A stretch of DNA of 64,000 nt from Ceratopteris richardii (GCA_020310875.1 CM035417.1:103538647-103602646); one strand, 5' to 3'; positions 1-11,734 are shown, numbered from the stretch's first letter. Notes: generated from the sequence alone by a model not told the origin. Translations and numbers: made by a program.

Positions 1-1617
1 AAAACGGATAGGGGGGAATTTAATGGAACAAATGCAACAACTTATCTTAAATATTATGAACAATTGACAGAACAATATGGGTTACCTGAAGACAATAAAA
101 AAGACACATTTATACGAATTGCTCATGGTTTCACTAGAGAGAGAATCCAATTGAGAGTAGTTCAACCAAACATGACTTGGGCGGATTTCAAGACTCGGCT
201 TCTTACTGAATTTTTGCATGAAGATTACAATAAGAATAATAGAGCCACATTCATGCGATGGGTAGGAACAATGCAATTAGACCAACATATTACTCAGGGG
301 TTAACTGAGTTTGATATAAAATTTAACCAAATGCCTCAAGCAGACCGAACAGATCTATAACCGGATAAATTACGAAATTTCCTAAACATGCTAGATCCTT
401 CTCTTAGACGTGAGCTAGAACCGATGCTTGAGGATGGAGCGACTGCGAGTGGGCTTACTGGGAATTGGGATAACATTCGAGCAGTTGTCCATAGGTTAGC
501 CCAAAGACAGGAGCAAAATCAGATCCAAACTCCAAGAATGTATGAAAGAGATGCGCCAGGAAAGATAGATTATGACCCCACTTCTCATAACCCTAGAAAG
601 GATGACTCAGAAATTACAATGTTAAAAACATCAGTAGAATCACTTGTCAAACATGTGGAGACTTTGGCGTCTGACATAGCTACTATAAAGAGTATGCAAG
701 AGCTTAAATTGAGAGATCAGGAGAAACCAAAAGAATTAGAATAAAATCCTAGGAATCAGATGCCAGCTAGAAGAACATTTAACCAAGCACAGAGATGTCT
801 CCAGTGTGATGATTTAGAGCATCCACATTGGACATGTAACTTATTCAAAGAGGCCAAGGATAGGAATTGGGTTACGGAAGTAGATCGAAAGATCTGTGAC
901 TATGTAACAAAAAGGCCTTTGGCATCAAACTATGGCAAAGGGGGTATGAAAACCTTCTTTAAAGCCTCCACAAGCCAAAATACATATGCTTGTAGGCTTG
1001 ATAGTGATGACTCTAATTGTGATTTCTGGAATCAAGTTTATGATACTGCTAGTCGAGGAAAGTTATCAATTGAGAACTTATATGCTACGAGCTCAGATAT
1101 TAGATCAAAGACATGTTGGAATGAGCCAGTAGATATGTTCTCAGTTTATGCTCATGAAATTAATGTAGATGAGAAAAGAAAACGGAATGAAGAGGGACAA
1201 TCTAAACGAACAACTAGGGCTAGAAACGAGGGTGAACCTACTGAGACAATTAATGAACCACCTAGGACTGAGCTTAGTCAGAAACCAAAACAACAAGAAC
1301 AAGAAAAGAAACCTCAAAATAAGGGGAAAGCAAAAAAAGTAGTTGAAAATTTAGAAAAGAAAACAGCAAGTGAAGATAGAAATCAAGATAAACCTAATGA
1401 ATCGCAACCCATACGAGAAGAAGGTAGTAAGGAAGAAAAACCGAAAAAGAAACCTCCAACTTTCCGATTGATCTCACAAATCGAGAAACAAATAGGCATT
1501 CGGAAGGTTATGGATGAAAAAATTATGAAAGCAGAGGTAACCATGACATTAGAGGAATGGTTAGCATTTTCACGAACTGATGTGAAGGACGATTTCATGA
1601 GTATCATCAAAAGATGA
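1..1617 (+). pseudogene. Gyp-A gag relic (Ty3/gypsy)
   Basis: Capsid/nucleocapsid part of a gypsy-type polyprotein. The frame is open from base 1, so the gene begins left of the window. One frame holds everything, broken by stops at 358-360, 742-744 and 1615-1617. The first 240 residues look like a retrotransposon gag (helical, with a WADFKTRLLTEF segment). A cysteine cluster near 797-840 (RCLQCDDLEHPHWTC) is a damaged zinc knuckle. The last 150 residues are a Lys/Glu/Gln-rich linker. The reading continues in the same frame into the RT at 1654, so the ancestor was probably one gag-pol ORF. The gag assignment rests on position and composition. Confidence 0.7.
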
Positions 1618-2945
1618 AGAGAACCTATAGAGTATAGAACAGAGGATATTGAAATGGAGGAAAGGAAAGATCAGGATGAACTGAAAGTGAGTGTTGTACA
1701 AATTAATGAATCTGAGTATCGAGAATCTTCTGATCGTAGAAATTATTTGGGACCTGTTATTGGACATTTGGAAAAAGGAAATGATGACCCAAATAGTCAT
1801 TATACTCAGATCCAAGATCTTCAACCAGTTAGTAAAGTGACCATTAGAAATATGGGTACAGGTCCAATTGTGGATGAATTTGCGGAAGCGTTTTCAGGCA
1901 ATTCTATATATTCAATGGGTGATCTCTACTCTGGGTATGATCAATTTCAATTGGCACTAGAGAGTAGAGACATTACTACCATGAAAACACCTTTGGGATT
2001 AGTTAGGATGTGTACATTACCTCAAGGTGCGACCAATTCAGTAGCACACATGATGAGTGCAATGAATTTGGTTTTGCACGATTTCATTCCTCACATTACT
2101 ATGCCCTTTATAGATGACATTCCCATTAAGGGTTGCTTGGAAGAAGAGAAAGATAGCACTCTAGATGAAGATGGTTGTCGAAGATTTGTAAAGGCTCATA
2201 TCTTTGATTGCAAAAAAATCTTTGAGCGATTTATTCAAGTTGGCTTGACATTATCTATAGAAAAATCTACTTTTGGTGTTAATGAGGTCCTCATTGTAGA
2301 TCATCTTTGTGGCTATTATGGACGGAAGCCATACCCTCAGAAAATTGACGCCATTAGTAAGATTTCGGAGATTTGTCAAAATGTGAGTGAAGTTCGACGA
2401 TTCTTAGGAGCTTGTATCTTCTATGTCATATGGATACCACATTTTGCACATATACCTGACTGTCTTTATGATTTATTAAGGAAGAAAAGAAAATTTTTAT
2501 GGACAGAAAAACATACTCAAGCAATGCGTAGATTAAAGAAGTTATTGCAAGAAGCTCCAATCCTTAAACGAGTAGATTATACGAATAATAAGCCTATCAT
2601 TTTGACTGTTGACACTAGCCCTATTAGGATAGGGTGGGTCATAAGTCAAGACGATGAAAAGGGTAGAAGGTTTGCTATTAGATTTGGAGCTAAGATTTTG
2701 CATAACCCTCAAAGACATTACCCGCAAATTAAAAGAGAACTTTGGGGTTTAGTCACAGCTCTAAAGTCTGATACAGAATATTTCATAGGAGCAAATGTGA
2801 TTGTGGAAACAGATTGTTTACCACTAATTGGAATGATCACAAACTGTTCTTCACCGGATATTGCAATGCTTTGCTGGATTTCTTATATTAATTTATAAAT
2901 CCAGTTTTAATCCATATTTCAGGAAAATCTAACTCTGTTGCTGAT
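1618..2945 (+). pseudogene. Gyp-A reverse transcriptase and RNase H relic
   Basis: Copies element RNA into DNA. Visible RT blocks are QDLQPVSKVTIRN, DLYSGYDQFQLALESRD, LPQGATNS and the catalytic FIDDIPIKG (about 2104-2130), followed by an RNase H block containing DTSPIRIGWVISQDD. The usual protease (D-S/T-G then LGRPW) and the N-terminal RT block with its KKNGKLR-type motif are missing, so an internal deletion upstream of about 1810 is likely. The frame stops at 2898 and resumes in another frame (SGKSNSVADMLSRAR), so a frameshift lies near 2890. The IDDIPIKG form differs from the YVDD or FMDD of the other gypsy copies here and marks a separate lineage. Confidence 0.85.
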
Positions 2946-4363
2946 ATGCTTTCAAGAGCTAGGTACGATGAGAATGATGAAGCCAAAGTATATACTAATA
3001 TGATTAATTATGATTCCCAAGTATATGTATATGAAAAATTCAATATGGATGATTACGAAGGAGAGTGGCTAGAGATTGGGAAGTATCTTAGTACTTTAGT
3101 TAGATCACCTTCATGGTCTCCAAATAGATTTAGAAATATTAGAAAAAAAGCATTTAACTTTTTCTTAAAAGATGGGTTAATTTGGAGACATGCAAGGGGG
3201 TCAAAATGCCACAAAGAGTACTAGGTACTAAGGATCTTCAGATGCAAGTCATGAAGAGCATGCATGATACTTTATGGGCTGGGCATAAAGGTTTTGTTGC
3301 CACTTTTGAAAAAATTAGAGAGTGTTACTGGTGGCCAGGTATTTATGTTAATGTAAAGAAATATGTGGATTCTTGCGATGTATGTCAAGTTTATTCATCG
3401 ATTAAGCATAGGGATCCACTGCATCCTACGTATCCACCGTGCATACACTATAAGTGGGTAGTTGACTTAGTGACCATGCCCAAAGGTATCGATAGGATGA
3501 GATACATAGTTCTTGCTCGAGAAGATCTTACTAATCATGTTGAAGGCCGAGCTCTAAGATCCAAAACTACTTTCAATGTATGTAAATTTCTTCTTGAAGA
3601 TGTGATTTCAAGATTTGGGTATATCGAAAAGATAGTACCTGATAGGGGCGAATTAGACGCGCTGGAGGCTAGAGATTTCTTTGCTAGGCATGGAATTTGT
3701 TTAGCTCTTACGACTGCATATAACCCTGAGGCTAACGGAAAGATTGAAAGAGGGCATTCTCCTATCATTAAAGCGATTTCTAAAGCTTGCAAAGGAGAAC
3801 TAAAGAATTGGCCGAAATTTTTGTCATTTGCTTTGTGGGCTGACAGAATGACCTGCACTAGAACGACAGGATTTATGCCGGCAGAGCTCATGTACTGCCA
3901 AAAACCAATTTTTCCAGTGCATACCCAAATCCTTACTTGGACTTCGCTTCCTTGGGAAGATAATCTATCTACTGAAGACTTATTAGCTCTAAGAATTCAG
4001 CAACTAGAGCAAGGGAATGAAAGGTTAAATGAAGCTGTAACTAAATTGAAAGAATCTCGTCTTAAAAATAAAAAATATTTTGATAAATCACATAGGTTAA
4101 GGCCAAAGCCAATACAAATTAATGATTGGGTATTGATATATGATAGCACATTCGATACACAGTATGATGATCGTAGAAAATTGAAAAAGCATTTGTTTGG
4201 ACCTTATGTGGTGGTCAAAATTTATGAAAATGGAACGTATGCCTTACGAGAGTTAGATGGAACTCCACTTAAAAATTTAATTGCAGGTAAAAGAGTTAAA
4301 TTATTCAAACAAAGAAATGAAGAAATTTATGATTTATCATATGATGAAGAAAATGATAAATGA
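2946..4363 (+). pseudogene. Gyp-A integrase relic
   Basis: Inserts element cDNA into the host genome. The stretch 2946-3224 is the linker after RNase H; the frame then shifts to 3182-4363. The H2C2 zinc module is clear at about 3255-3400 (HDTLWAGHKG, YWWPGIYVNVKKY, CDVCQ). The catalytic triad can be placed at D (WVVDLVTMP), D (VPDRGELD) and E (NPEANGKIERGH), so the DDE core is present. The C-terminal part (about 4110-4310) has FGPYVVVKIYENGTYALREL, a GPY/F-type module. The stop at 4361 is followed by AT-rich noncoding DNA. No chromodomain is seen. Confidence 0.85.
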
Positions 4364-5573
4364 ATTTTTAATAAAAATGATGTTTAAATTTTCTTTTAAG
4401 TATGTTTTTCCTTTTATATGTATGAAAATAAAAATTTATTTATGAAAACTAATTTTCTTGTGAGTCTATACGTTGTTGATTGATAGCAAGAGTTGAAGAT
4501 GCTTTTTGAACCAATAAATTAAAGACTGATGTATGATAAAGATGAAGCGCAGGAGATTGAAGATAGTACATGCAGTTTAAAATTCAAGCAATCAAAGAGA
4601 TATTTGGATGAAAGGCAATGCTAAAGATGGAGTCAATATAGATCAGGTGAAAAAGTTCTAAACCTGATTTATGTTTTAATTTATTATGAAAGTTCATGCA
4701 TTATCATAATTAGATATGTACATTCTTCAGATAGGTTAAGAAACCTCTTAAAATTATGAAAAGTAGAAATTACACTGAAGTAGGAATGTGCTTGAAGAGA
4801 AGATAGGGATTAGAGACCTATGGCTGTCATATGAATAGTTGAAGGAACCCTTAACTTGCAACTCCTAGTAGAAGTAGGCTTGTTTTATATAGGTACGCTT
4901 CCTTAAATCTGACCCATTTAGCTAAAGAGATCTTAGTTCCTACTTTAGCTTACCTCTAGATCCTTTGCTCTGATTAGGGGCTAAGCCTTTCCCCTTCATC
5001 AAAAAAGTTGCGAAGAAAAATTGAAAGCAGTACATTAATGGTTGCTGCATATGAAAAAAGGAAAAATGACAAAAAGAAAAATTATGATGAAAAAAAAATA
5101 AAAATAAAAAATAAAAGAAAAATCAAATGATTTCAATGAATCAGTTGTGGTCTTGAAATCACTTCTGAATTGAAAAGCGGGCTATATAAGGCGGATGTAT
5201 GCTGGAGGGGGATTAGTTTTTTGTATCTTAAAGGCAAGTGGCTAGGAGATAAGGATAGAAGGCTTATATAACATATGCTTTACTTATGAACAGAGTTAAT
5301 AGAAGAGTTAGTACGAACACTATTTGAATGACTTCTATAGTTTCTTTCTAAAACCTGTTTTTCAACTCATGCATTGAACGAAAAGGTTGAAATTCAAGTT
5401 TAAATAATTTTATAAGTTTTCTTTGCTATCAGAAGATGTACTAATGATAGAAGCATTTTTTATAGACTATTTGCATTTGAGTCATGAATAATTTTCAAAA
5501 GAATTTGATATTGCCTTCTATGATCTGCAGGTTTGGCCCATCGAGGACGATGTGCACGTTTGGTCGGGGCGAA
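4364..5573 (+). other. Noncoding 3' tract of Gyp-A with a possible polypurine tract
   Basis: A-rich DNA without a credible ORF, including an A-homopolymer stretch at about 5085-5120. At 5520-5573 there is a conserved-looking end (ATCGAGGACGATGTG, then GGTCGGGGCGAA) directly before a TGTC. In plant gypsy elements this arrangement is typical of a polypurine tract next to the 3' LTR. I take 5562-5573 as a candidate tract. It could be chance, because no second LTR copy is in the window. Confidence 0.35.
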
Positions 5574-8190
5574 TGTCGAAAAGTTTTCAACCTTTCCGTT
5601 GATGACCAAGAAAATTAAAAAATGATTATTGGTTAATTATAATTCCATTATTACAATATTTTGCTTGGAAATAATCTCTTGTTAAGTGTTTGCAGGTTCA
5701 AATGAATGAAGAAAACAAAAGTTCATATTATGGTTTACCCTAAACTACTCGTATAATGTGTGTTTAGATCAATAAAGTATTGAACTATGGGTTTAAGACC
5801 CTAGGTTTATGTTCATTAATGTATATTTAAGTTAGTAGCATTAATTCCGGGTTAATGTTAGGGTTAAAGCCACGTTTTGCAAGGGTTTCAATGGGTTTTT
5901 GATGGGTTTCAAGTAGATTTTCAAGGGGTTTTATTGAATTTTAAGGGTTAAAATAACAGGTATTTAATTAAATTAATGTTTAAAATGAATATTTATGTAT
6001 TAAAGATCAAAATATGATTTAATTAATTAATTTACTCATGTGTGTGAATTTAAATATTTTGAGGAATTAATGCTTTTGATCCTATCGACAAGGAGAAACT
6101 TCTGATGATTGTACTCTCTCATCGGAAGCTCTCATCTCCATACTTCCAAGCTCTAACCGTGCGCATGTTCTTGATATAGTTAATTGCTCTAACCATCTAT
6201 TGGAGACGCGCGCGAGGATGAGAGCTGACGAAGAAGTATTACTGAAAAGAATATATGTGCAAGTCTGAGAAGCATAGGAGTGTGTAGTAATCATCTAGCT
6301 GAGAAAAGAGAGAAGAGTCGGAGCATGCATGTTTCTGGGAGGCGTAGTTTAAGTCTTTAGAATAATCTTGAATTTGTACTTGCGAGTATACGATTTTTTT
6401 ATATTTGCCCTTTGTTTCGACGATCCATTTTCTGCATGCACCTTCTCTCGCTCTCGATGTTCAGCTTGCCCCGTTCATGTGATTTGCTGCAGGGATCAAC
6501 TTTCTACCCAGGATTTAGTGAGCCCTTACAATCGAGTCCCCGAGAGAGTGGAAGACGCTGTTGGCACCCGGCCGTCTGTAGAAAAGCTTCTGGACATAGA
6601 TTTGGGGGTGCATCTTAGTGCATCAACGTCCACTGCAGCTAGTACAAATAAGGCTGAGATTCAGTCGCTACAGAGCCACTGTAGAGAGAGAGGAATGAAG
6701 ACACGAAGTGAGATAGGGAGAAGCTTCTCTATCCGATAGGAAAAGAGAGAAAGTGGCGGCGCTTGCAACAGAGAGAGTCTTTAGTACAGAGAACAACGCG
6801 TCAGAGACCTGGCGGCTGCGCAGAGCATGGTAGTCTCTAGTGAGATAGTTAATGAAGTAAGAAAGGAGAGTTTCAGGCCTGAAGAGCACGTTCATCAGAG
6901 AGAGCTTGGGTCGTTTCTTTTTGGCGGCATACACACACGCAGCGCATGCACACAAAATGATTGTAGAGCTTAAGTTAGGAGTAAATAGAGATAAAGTTAG
7001 GAAAAAAGTTAGCAGAGAGAGAGTTAGCAGAAAGAGTGATAAAAAGAACTTTGGCCTCAACAACTGTGGGATGCCTTGCTATTCATTTCTATTTGCACTT
7101 GGAAAAACATATTCGACTGAAACCTACGAAGAATTAAGGATAGCCATTTAAGCTCATTCATCTTATAGGTATGCATATAGATCGTAGACACATATGTTTT
7201 CAAAATTGAGGATAGCCACAGAGGCACGTTGTTCTTGCTAGGTATCTATATGTATACGTAACGTCTATGCAGAAAGTATCTGTACTACCAGTTTTGAAAC
7301 TCATTTGCTGCATCAGAAAGAGGACTTGAGAGATTCTCTATTTGAACACTTATTTCTTTCAAAAGGTTTGATTGGATGATACGCTGAGATGACGAGAGTT
7401 TTTGTAGATTGTCTCATATAGGATTCAGTAGTTTTTGAGTGTTTGGCAGTGTTTTCTTGTTATTTAACCAAGAAGTCATAATGCAAACAAGTTGTACCTT
7501 TCAAGTTGCAAAGGCTTGGATAAACATTGATTAAATATAGAGAACGATTAAGCTTTTATGCATAAACGTAAAGAGTATAAATGCATTAAATTGCCTAGCT
7601 AGATGTTAAAAAATGCATGAGTGAGCATATGCTATTATGAGAGTATGTATTTAGATGTAAGTATAAGGGTTCATTTAAGTATAAACGTAAGTGTGTATAT
7701 GTAAATAATAGTATATATTAATTAAGTAATACATTTGCATGATTATATGTATTTAGAAGTGTGTGTTATATTAGCATGCATGTGTGTTAGTATGTGTGTG
7801 TATTAGCATATATTAGCATGATTGGATGCATGCATGTAAAGTGCATATGTATGCATGAGTGATATTATATTATGCATGTTAAGTGCATATAGGAATGAAT
7901 GAGCATGTGTATTAAAGTGTGTATGAGATTAATGATTTTTTATTGAGATATACTAATATCCTAATGTTTCTTGCAAACATTAAAAGCAAAAGTATCGAAG
8001 AGCATCGTGACAAAAGAGAAGATTTCAACAAACTAAAGATCCATTATTTGATGTTAACCCATCAAACTTATCTTGATTAAGCTTTTGTATAGGATTCACT
8101 AATTGTTACCAATCTTTTAGAGAATTTATATCATTGATTTATAGCATTGTAATCATCCATTATTGTCATTAGCATTAATTCAATTTCACT

Positions 8191-8562
8191 TTGCATTATC
8201 TTTCTTGTCCATGTCATCTGAAAATCGAATTGAATCTAAAAAACGCACCTTTAGAAGTAGAAGTCGAAGTAGAAGTCGAAGTAGAAGTAGTTAAGGATAT
8301 TATTACACACGAATCGTTAATATCAGTATCTCACGATTATTGTCTTAATAGATTTATAGCATTATTTTCAATTGCATCTAATGACCCTCAAGATAACATA
8401 GATTCATTTCCACCACCCTTAATTAGGCGTACCCAACCTTATCATTTAGAAATCCAAGAAGACGAAATTATAAAAGAAAAATTAACTGAGGAAACTTTGA
8501 TATTACCTATACCTCAAGAAGCTATTGATAGATATAGAGCAGCCCAGCCTTACGGTTCTTAG
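8191..8562 (+). other. Unassigned 123-codon ORF with EV repeat
   Basis: The reading frame includes a short alternating Glu-Val tract that comes from a 12-bp simple repeat (8250-8291, units GAAGTAGAAGTC). The rest is acidic and has no motif I recognise. It sits near the end of the putative LTR. It may be non-coding; the repeat alone would keep the frame open. Confidence 0.2.
8250..8291. repeat. 12-bp simple tandem repeat (GAAGTAGAAGTC)n
   Basis: About three and a half near-perfect units of a 12-bp word made of GAAGTA and GAAGTC hexamers, read directly from the sequence. Confidence 0.85.
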
Positions 8563-8750
8563 AAGTTTAAAGTGTTACAATTATCTACTCGATATTTCAT
8601 AGATTTTTCAGTAGTATAGAATTTCTTTTACCTTAGACAAAAGAAAAATATACCTAAAACACCTACGATTGTCTCATACACCCTGCGTGTGCCGAGGGAT
8701 TTAGTGGTTGACTGATCCACCAGCCATATGTCCGCAACTTCCTGACAATT

Positions 8751-8768
8751 TGGTGAACCCGACGTGAA
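8751..8768 (+). promoter_or_regulatory. Candidate primer-binding site of Gyp-B1
   Basis: TGGTGAACCCGACGTGAA lies 3 bp after a GACA LTR-like end and about 0.7 kb before the gag start of Gyp-B1. It starts with the TGG that pairs with a tRNA CCA end. I could not match it to a specific tRNA from memory, so this is a positional call. Confidence 0.4.
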
Positions 8769-9000
8769 GGTCCGGCATGACACCGTAGGTATAAAGGTAT
8801 ATTTACTTTCTGTTTTGCATATGCATATATAGGCAATTTGGCGATTGAAGGAGAAGTATCAACATCCTTTGTAGCTGCAGCTGATTGTTCCTCGTCAGTC
8901 ACCTTTATCCATCAACTTTCGTGAAAGTTACAATTGCACATGCATGTAAAGATTTTGCATTGAGCACATTCACAAAGAGCTTCTTCATCAAGGTTGATCA

Positions 9001-9395
9001 GGTATATTTTTTATATTTTTGTTTGCAAAATCGTAGGAATATTTTCTATATTTCTATTGCAAAATAGTAGGAAAGTTTGTTTTCTATTTACAAAGTAGTA
9101 AGAAAAGTTTCTTATTTATATACAAAGTAGTAGGAAAATTTTCTACATTTTTGTTTGAAAAGAAGTAGGAAAAATTTATATATTTTTGTTTGCAAAGTAG
9201 TAGGAAAATTTTCTACATTTCTATTTGCAAAGAAGTAGGAAAAATTTCTATATTTTTGTTTGCAAAGTAGTAGGAAAATTTTCTACATTTCTGTTTGCAA
9301 AGAAGTAGGAAAAATTTCTATATTTTTGTTTGCAAAGTAGTAGGAAAATTTTCTACAATTCTGTTTGCAAAGAAGTAGGAAAAATTTCTATATTG
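9001..9395. repeat. 35-bp tandem repeat array in the Gyp-B1 leader
   Basis: About eleven units built around GCAAAGTAGTAGGAAAATTT. In the better-preserved right half, two slightly different 35-bp units alternate to give a 70-bp period; the left half is more degenerate. The array lies between the candidate primer site and gag. The related element at 53191-58753 shows no such array in front of its gag, so this is a local expansion or a variable leader. Confidence 0.9.
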
Positions 9396-9401
9396 AGGGT
9401 C

Positions 9402-10001
9402 ACCTGCAAGCAGACAAGAAGGAAGGTTGTTAGAAGGTCCTCCAGTCCACTATTTTCAACCTCATCAGTAAAGAGCATGGCGGGTCAGGTAGACTTGGAA
9501 ACTTTACTCTCTACATTAAATATAAAGTTTCCTTCTTTCAAAGGCCTAGCTCAAGAGGATCCGGATGAACACATTAGAAGGTTTTTGGCACTATGTAAGA
9601 CTAGAGGCTTAATGGGTAGGGAGGATGCCTTCTTGATTCTCTTCCCTGCCACATTGGAGGGATTAGCAGATAAGTGGTTCAACCAGTTTGCTGAAAACCA
9701 TTTTACCACTTGGGATGTGATGAAAGATGCATTTAAAAATCAGTTCCAGCATGGCAACACTACGGAGATTATCATAGAAGAACTAGAAAATTTGAGATTG
9801 GGTCCAGGAGAAAAGTTCGCAGAGTTTGTGACTAGGGCCAAAGCACTAATGGCTAAATTGCCAAATCCACCACACGATTTTTTTGATAAGAAGTGGTTAG
9901 CTAAGCCCCTACCAGTGGCCACCCAATGCAAAATAAAGGAATTAGTGTTACCTACAGCCTCCATAGAGGAGTTCATCAACACAGCCACACGCTTGGAGTA
10001 G
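9402..10001 (+). pseudogene. Gyp-B1 gag, N-terminal part
   Basis: Capsid region of a gypsy element, closely similar to the gag at 56399-58753. The likely start is ATG 9477 (MAGQVDLETLL), although similarity with the other copy runs about 25 codons further upstream (CKQTRRK). The retrotransposon gag core is at about 9520-9960 (FPSFKGLAQEDPDEHIRRF, DKWFNQFAENHF). The frame ends at a TAG at 9999-10001 where the sister copy has a glutamine (LEQIRHQ), a simple CAG to TAG change. Translation without that stop continues about 35 codons before a small deletion shifts the frame near 10100. Confidence 0.85.
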
Positions 10002-10122
10002 ATAAGGCACCAGTATGGAGCAACTTCTTCCCAACCCACATATGGTACAGAAATGGAGGATCCAGTGATCCAGCTAAGGAAGGAGCTGGAGGGCTTAAAA
10101 AGGAATAAGTGATGTTGCTCAG

Positions 10123-11343
10123 TTGAGGAGGGAGATTGAAGCACTAAAGCTCCAAAAGGATGAAGAGGCCCAAGCAGAGGAATTGGCTCAGCTGCGACAG
10201 GAGCTGCAGGAACTCAAAGGGAGTGGCATCAAGAGTGGATTTTGGTGTTCCATGTGCAACACTTATAACCCTAGACAGAGGGATAATTTTGGAAATGGGC
10301 TTAGAAGGCCAATTATTTGTTTCAGATGTGGAGACTGTGGGCACTATCAAAGTAGGTGCACTCTCCCAGAAAATGCCCCTCCTTGCAGAAACTGCCCAGA
10401 GGCCAGAGACCACTATACAAATTGTTTTCCTAAGAATCAAGCCTCTTCATCCGAGCCCCATATTCAAATGATTTCTGTACACAAAGAAGAAGTGTTAGAT
10501 CAGGTCAATGTGCCATCTCCATCTACCAGGGTGGTGCATTTAGAAGAAATTGAATCTTTTACAATGCAGACAAGAAGCAAGGGGAAGGCTCGAGTGGAAA
10601 TAAGTCAAGAATCAATGATTAATGGATTAAACAGAGACAAAGGTGTGTCTGAAGAAAAAGCCACCACAAGTGCAGATACAAGGCAAAAAGAAAATTTCAC
10701 AGGTACTAGTGATGCAATTGAATATGCATTCAACAGGGCTCATGAGCAGTTTGATAAGTCAAATGCAGCCCATGCTCTTAAGGAATCAAAAGCTTCCAGA
10801 CTGCTCAAGTCCATGAAAAAGGAGGTTAGTATTTTTTATTTAATAAAGATGGATGGGAAGTTCAGGTCAGAACTCTTGCAGATAATTGATGAAATGTCCA
10901 CAACAAGTTTAGTGGCAAAGGCTGCTGTTATGCATAAAGGTAAATGTTTAGGGGAAGCACCCCTCACAGATTACAAGAGCCCTCGGCTAACAGTCTCTAT
11001 TAAAGGTCATGAGTTTCAAGGAGTTATTGTGGATGGTGGTTCTAGCATTAACTTGATGCCTGAATATACCATGAAAAAGATTGGACTATACCCTTCATGG
11101 CCTGCCAACTTCACTGTAACAATGGCAGACCAAAGCATAGTAAGGCCTATGGGTGTGGTCCCTGGAGTTCCAGTCAAAATACAAGGTACCATCTTTAACT
11201 TGGACTTTGTTGTTTTAAGGCTGCCACAGGTAGAAGGAAGTTTCCCCCTGTTAATTAGGAGACCTTCGTTAAGGCATGCCAATGTGTTGCATGACTGGGG
11301 CAAGGACACAATGTGGGTAAAGCAGGAGGGAAAAGAGTTGTAG
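10123..11343 (+). pseudogene. Gyp-B1 gag C-terminal part and protease
   Basis: Continuation of gag-pol in another frame. It begins with a coiled-coil Lys/Glu/Leu segment, then a zinc-knuckle region. CFRCGDCGHYQSRC and the CRNCPEARDHYTNC cluster are kept, but the first two knuckles of the sister copy are truncated or lost (the CSMC half is followed directly by NTYNPRQRDN), a deletion of roughly 60-80 codons. The protease near 11025-11300 has VDGGSSINLMPEYTMKKIGL and ends with the IRRPSLR block, where the sister has IGRPWLR. The frame closes with TAG at 11341 but the same frame reopens at 11344. Confidence 0.85.
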
Positions 11344-11734
11344 CAGATAATTTTAGAAGATGGACCAGACAACCAGAGAAATACTAGCATGATGCAGACA
11401 ATTGGTATTTGTATGGAAGAAGAAGTAGTGGACAACTTAGAAGCAGATCTATTTGAAGGAGCAGATTTATATGAAGAAGAAAACATGTTGGCTTGGCTCC
11501 ATGCAGAAGACCCATCTTCCTGCTATGGAATTTTTCCAAACTCAAGTAGAGAGGAAGCATTTGAAGAATCAAAGGATATCATTCAGGTTATTGATTCGAG
11601 TAAAACAGTCTCAGTCAAAGACCATAGCAAAGAGAAGAAAAGCAAAGCCCTTAAGTGTAGCAGTGATGAAGCTACTCCAATTCATATGGCAATGGCCACT
11701 TTTTTATGGCTACTGGTATGGATAGCATCTGTTG
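11344..11734 (+). pseudogene. Gyp-B1 protease-RT linker, truncated
   Basis: The same frame as the preceding protease continues (GICMEEEVVDNLEADLFEG, then LAWLHAEDPSSCYGIFPNSS), matching the linker of the copy at 53191-58753. Homology is lost by about 11690, and no RT follows. An LTR-like sequence related to Gyp-C2 starts near 11735, so the element was probably cut by that insertion or by a later rearrangement. The open frame running on to 12030 passes into the LTR relic and is not a gene product I would trust. Confidence 0.6.

Larger units (their letters stand above)
5574..8747 (+). repeat. Candidate long LTR (TGTC...GACA), uncertain
   Basis: About 3.2 kb bounded by TGTC at 5574 and GACA at 8744-8747. 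A polypurine-like run precedes it and a primer-site-like TGGTGAACCCGACG follows 3 bp later. Inside are an AT-rich first part, a more G+C-balanced stretch at 6080-7060 with several short ORFs (the longest 123 and 131 codons, on opposite strands, no recognised domain), and a TG/AT-rich part at 7480-7930 with repeated ATGCATG and GTGTGT words. No partner copy is visible, so the limits and even the LTR identity are inference. Confidence 0.3.

Noticed and set aside
6368-7063. ORFs of 123 (+) and 131 (-) codons
   Set aside because: Opposite strands, overlapping, no motif, in a probable LTR; treated as chance frames.
7480-7930. Z-DNA or regulatory element made of TGTGTG/ATGCATG words
   Set aside because: Low-complexity AT/TG-rich DNA without defined unit or context; nothing further can be supported.
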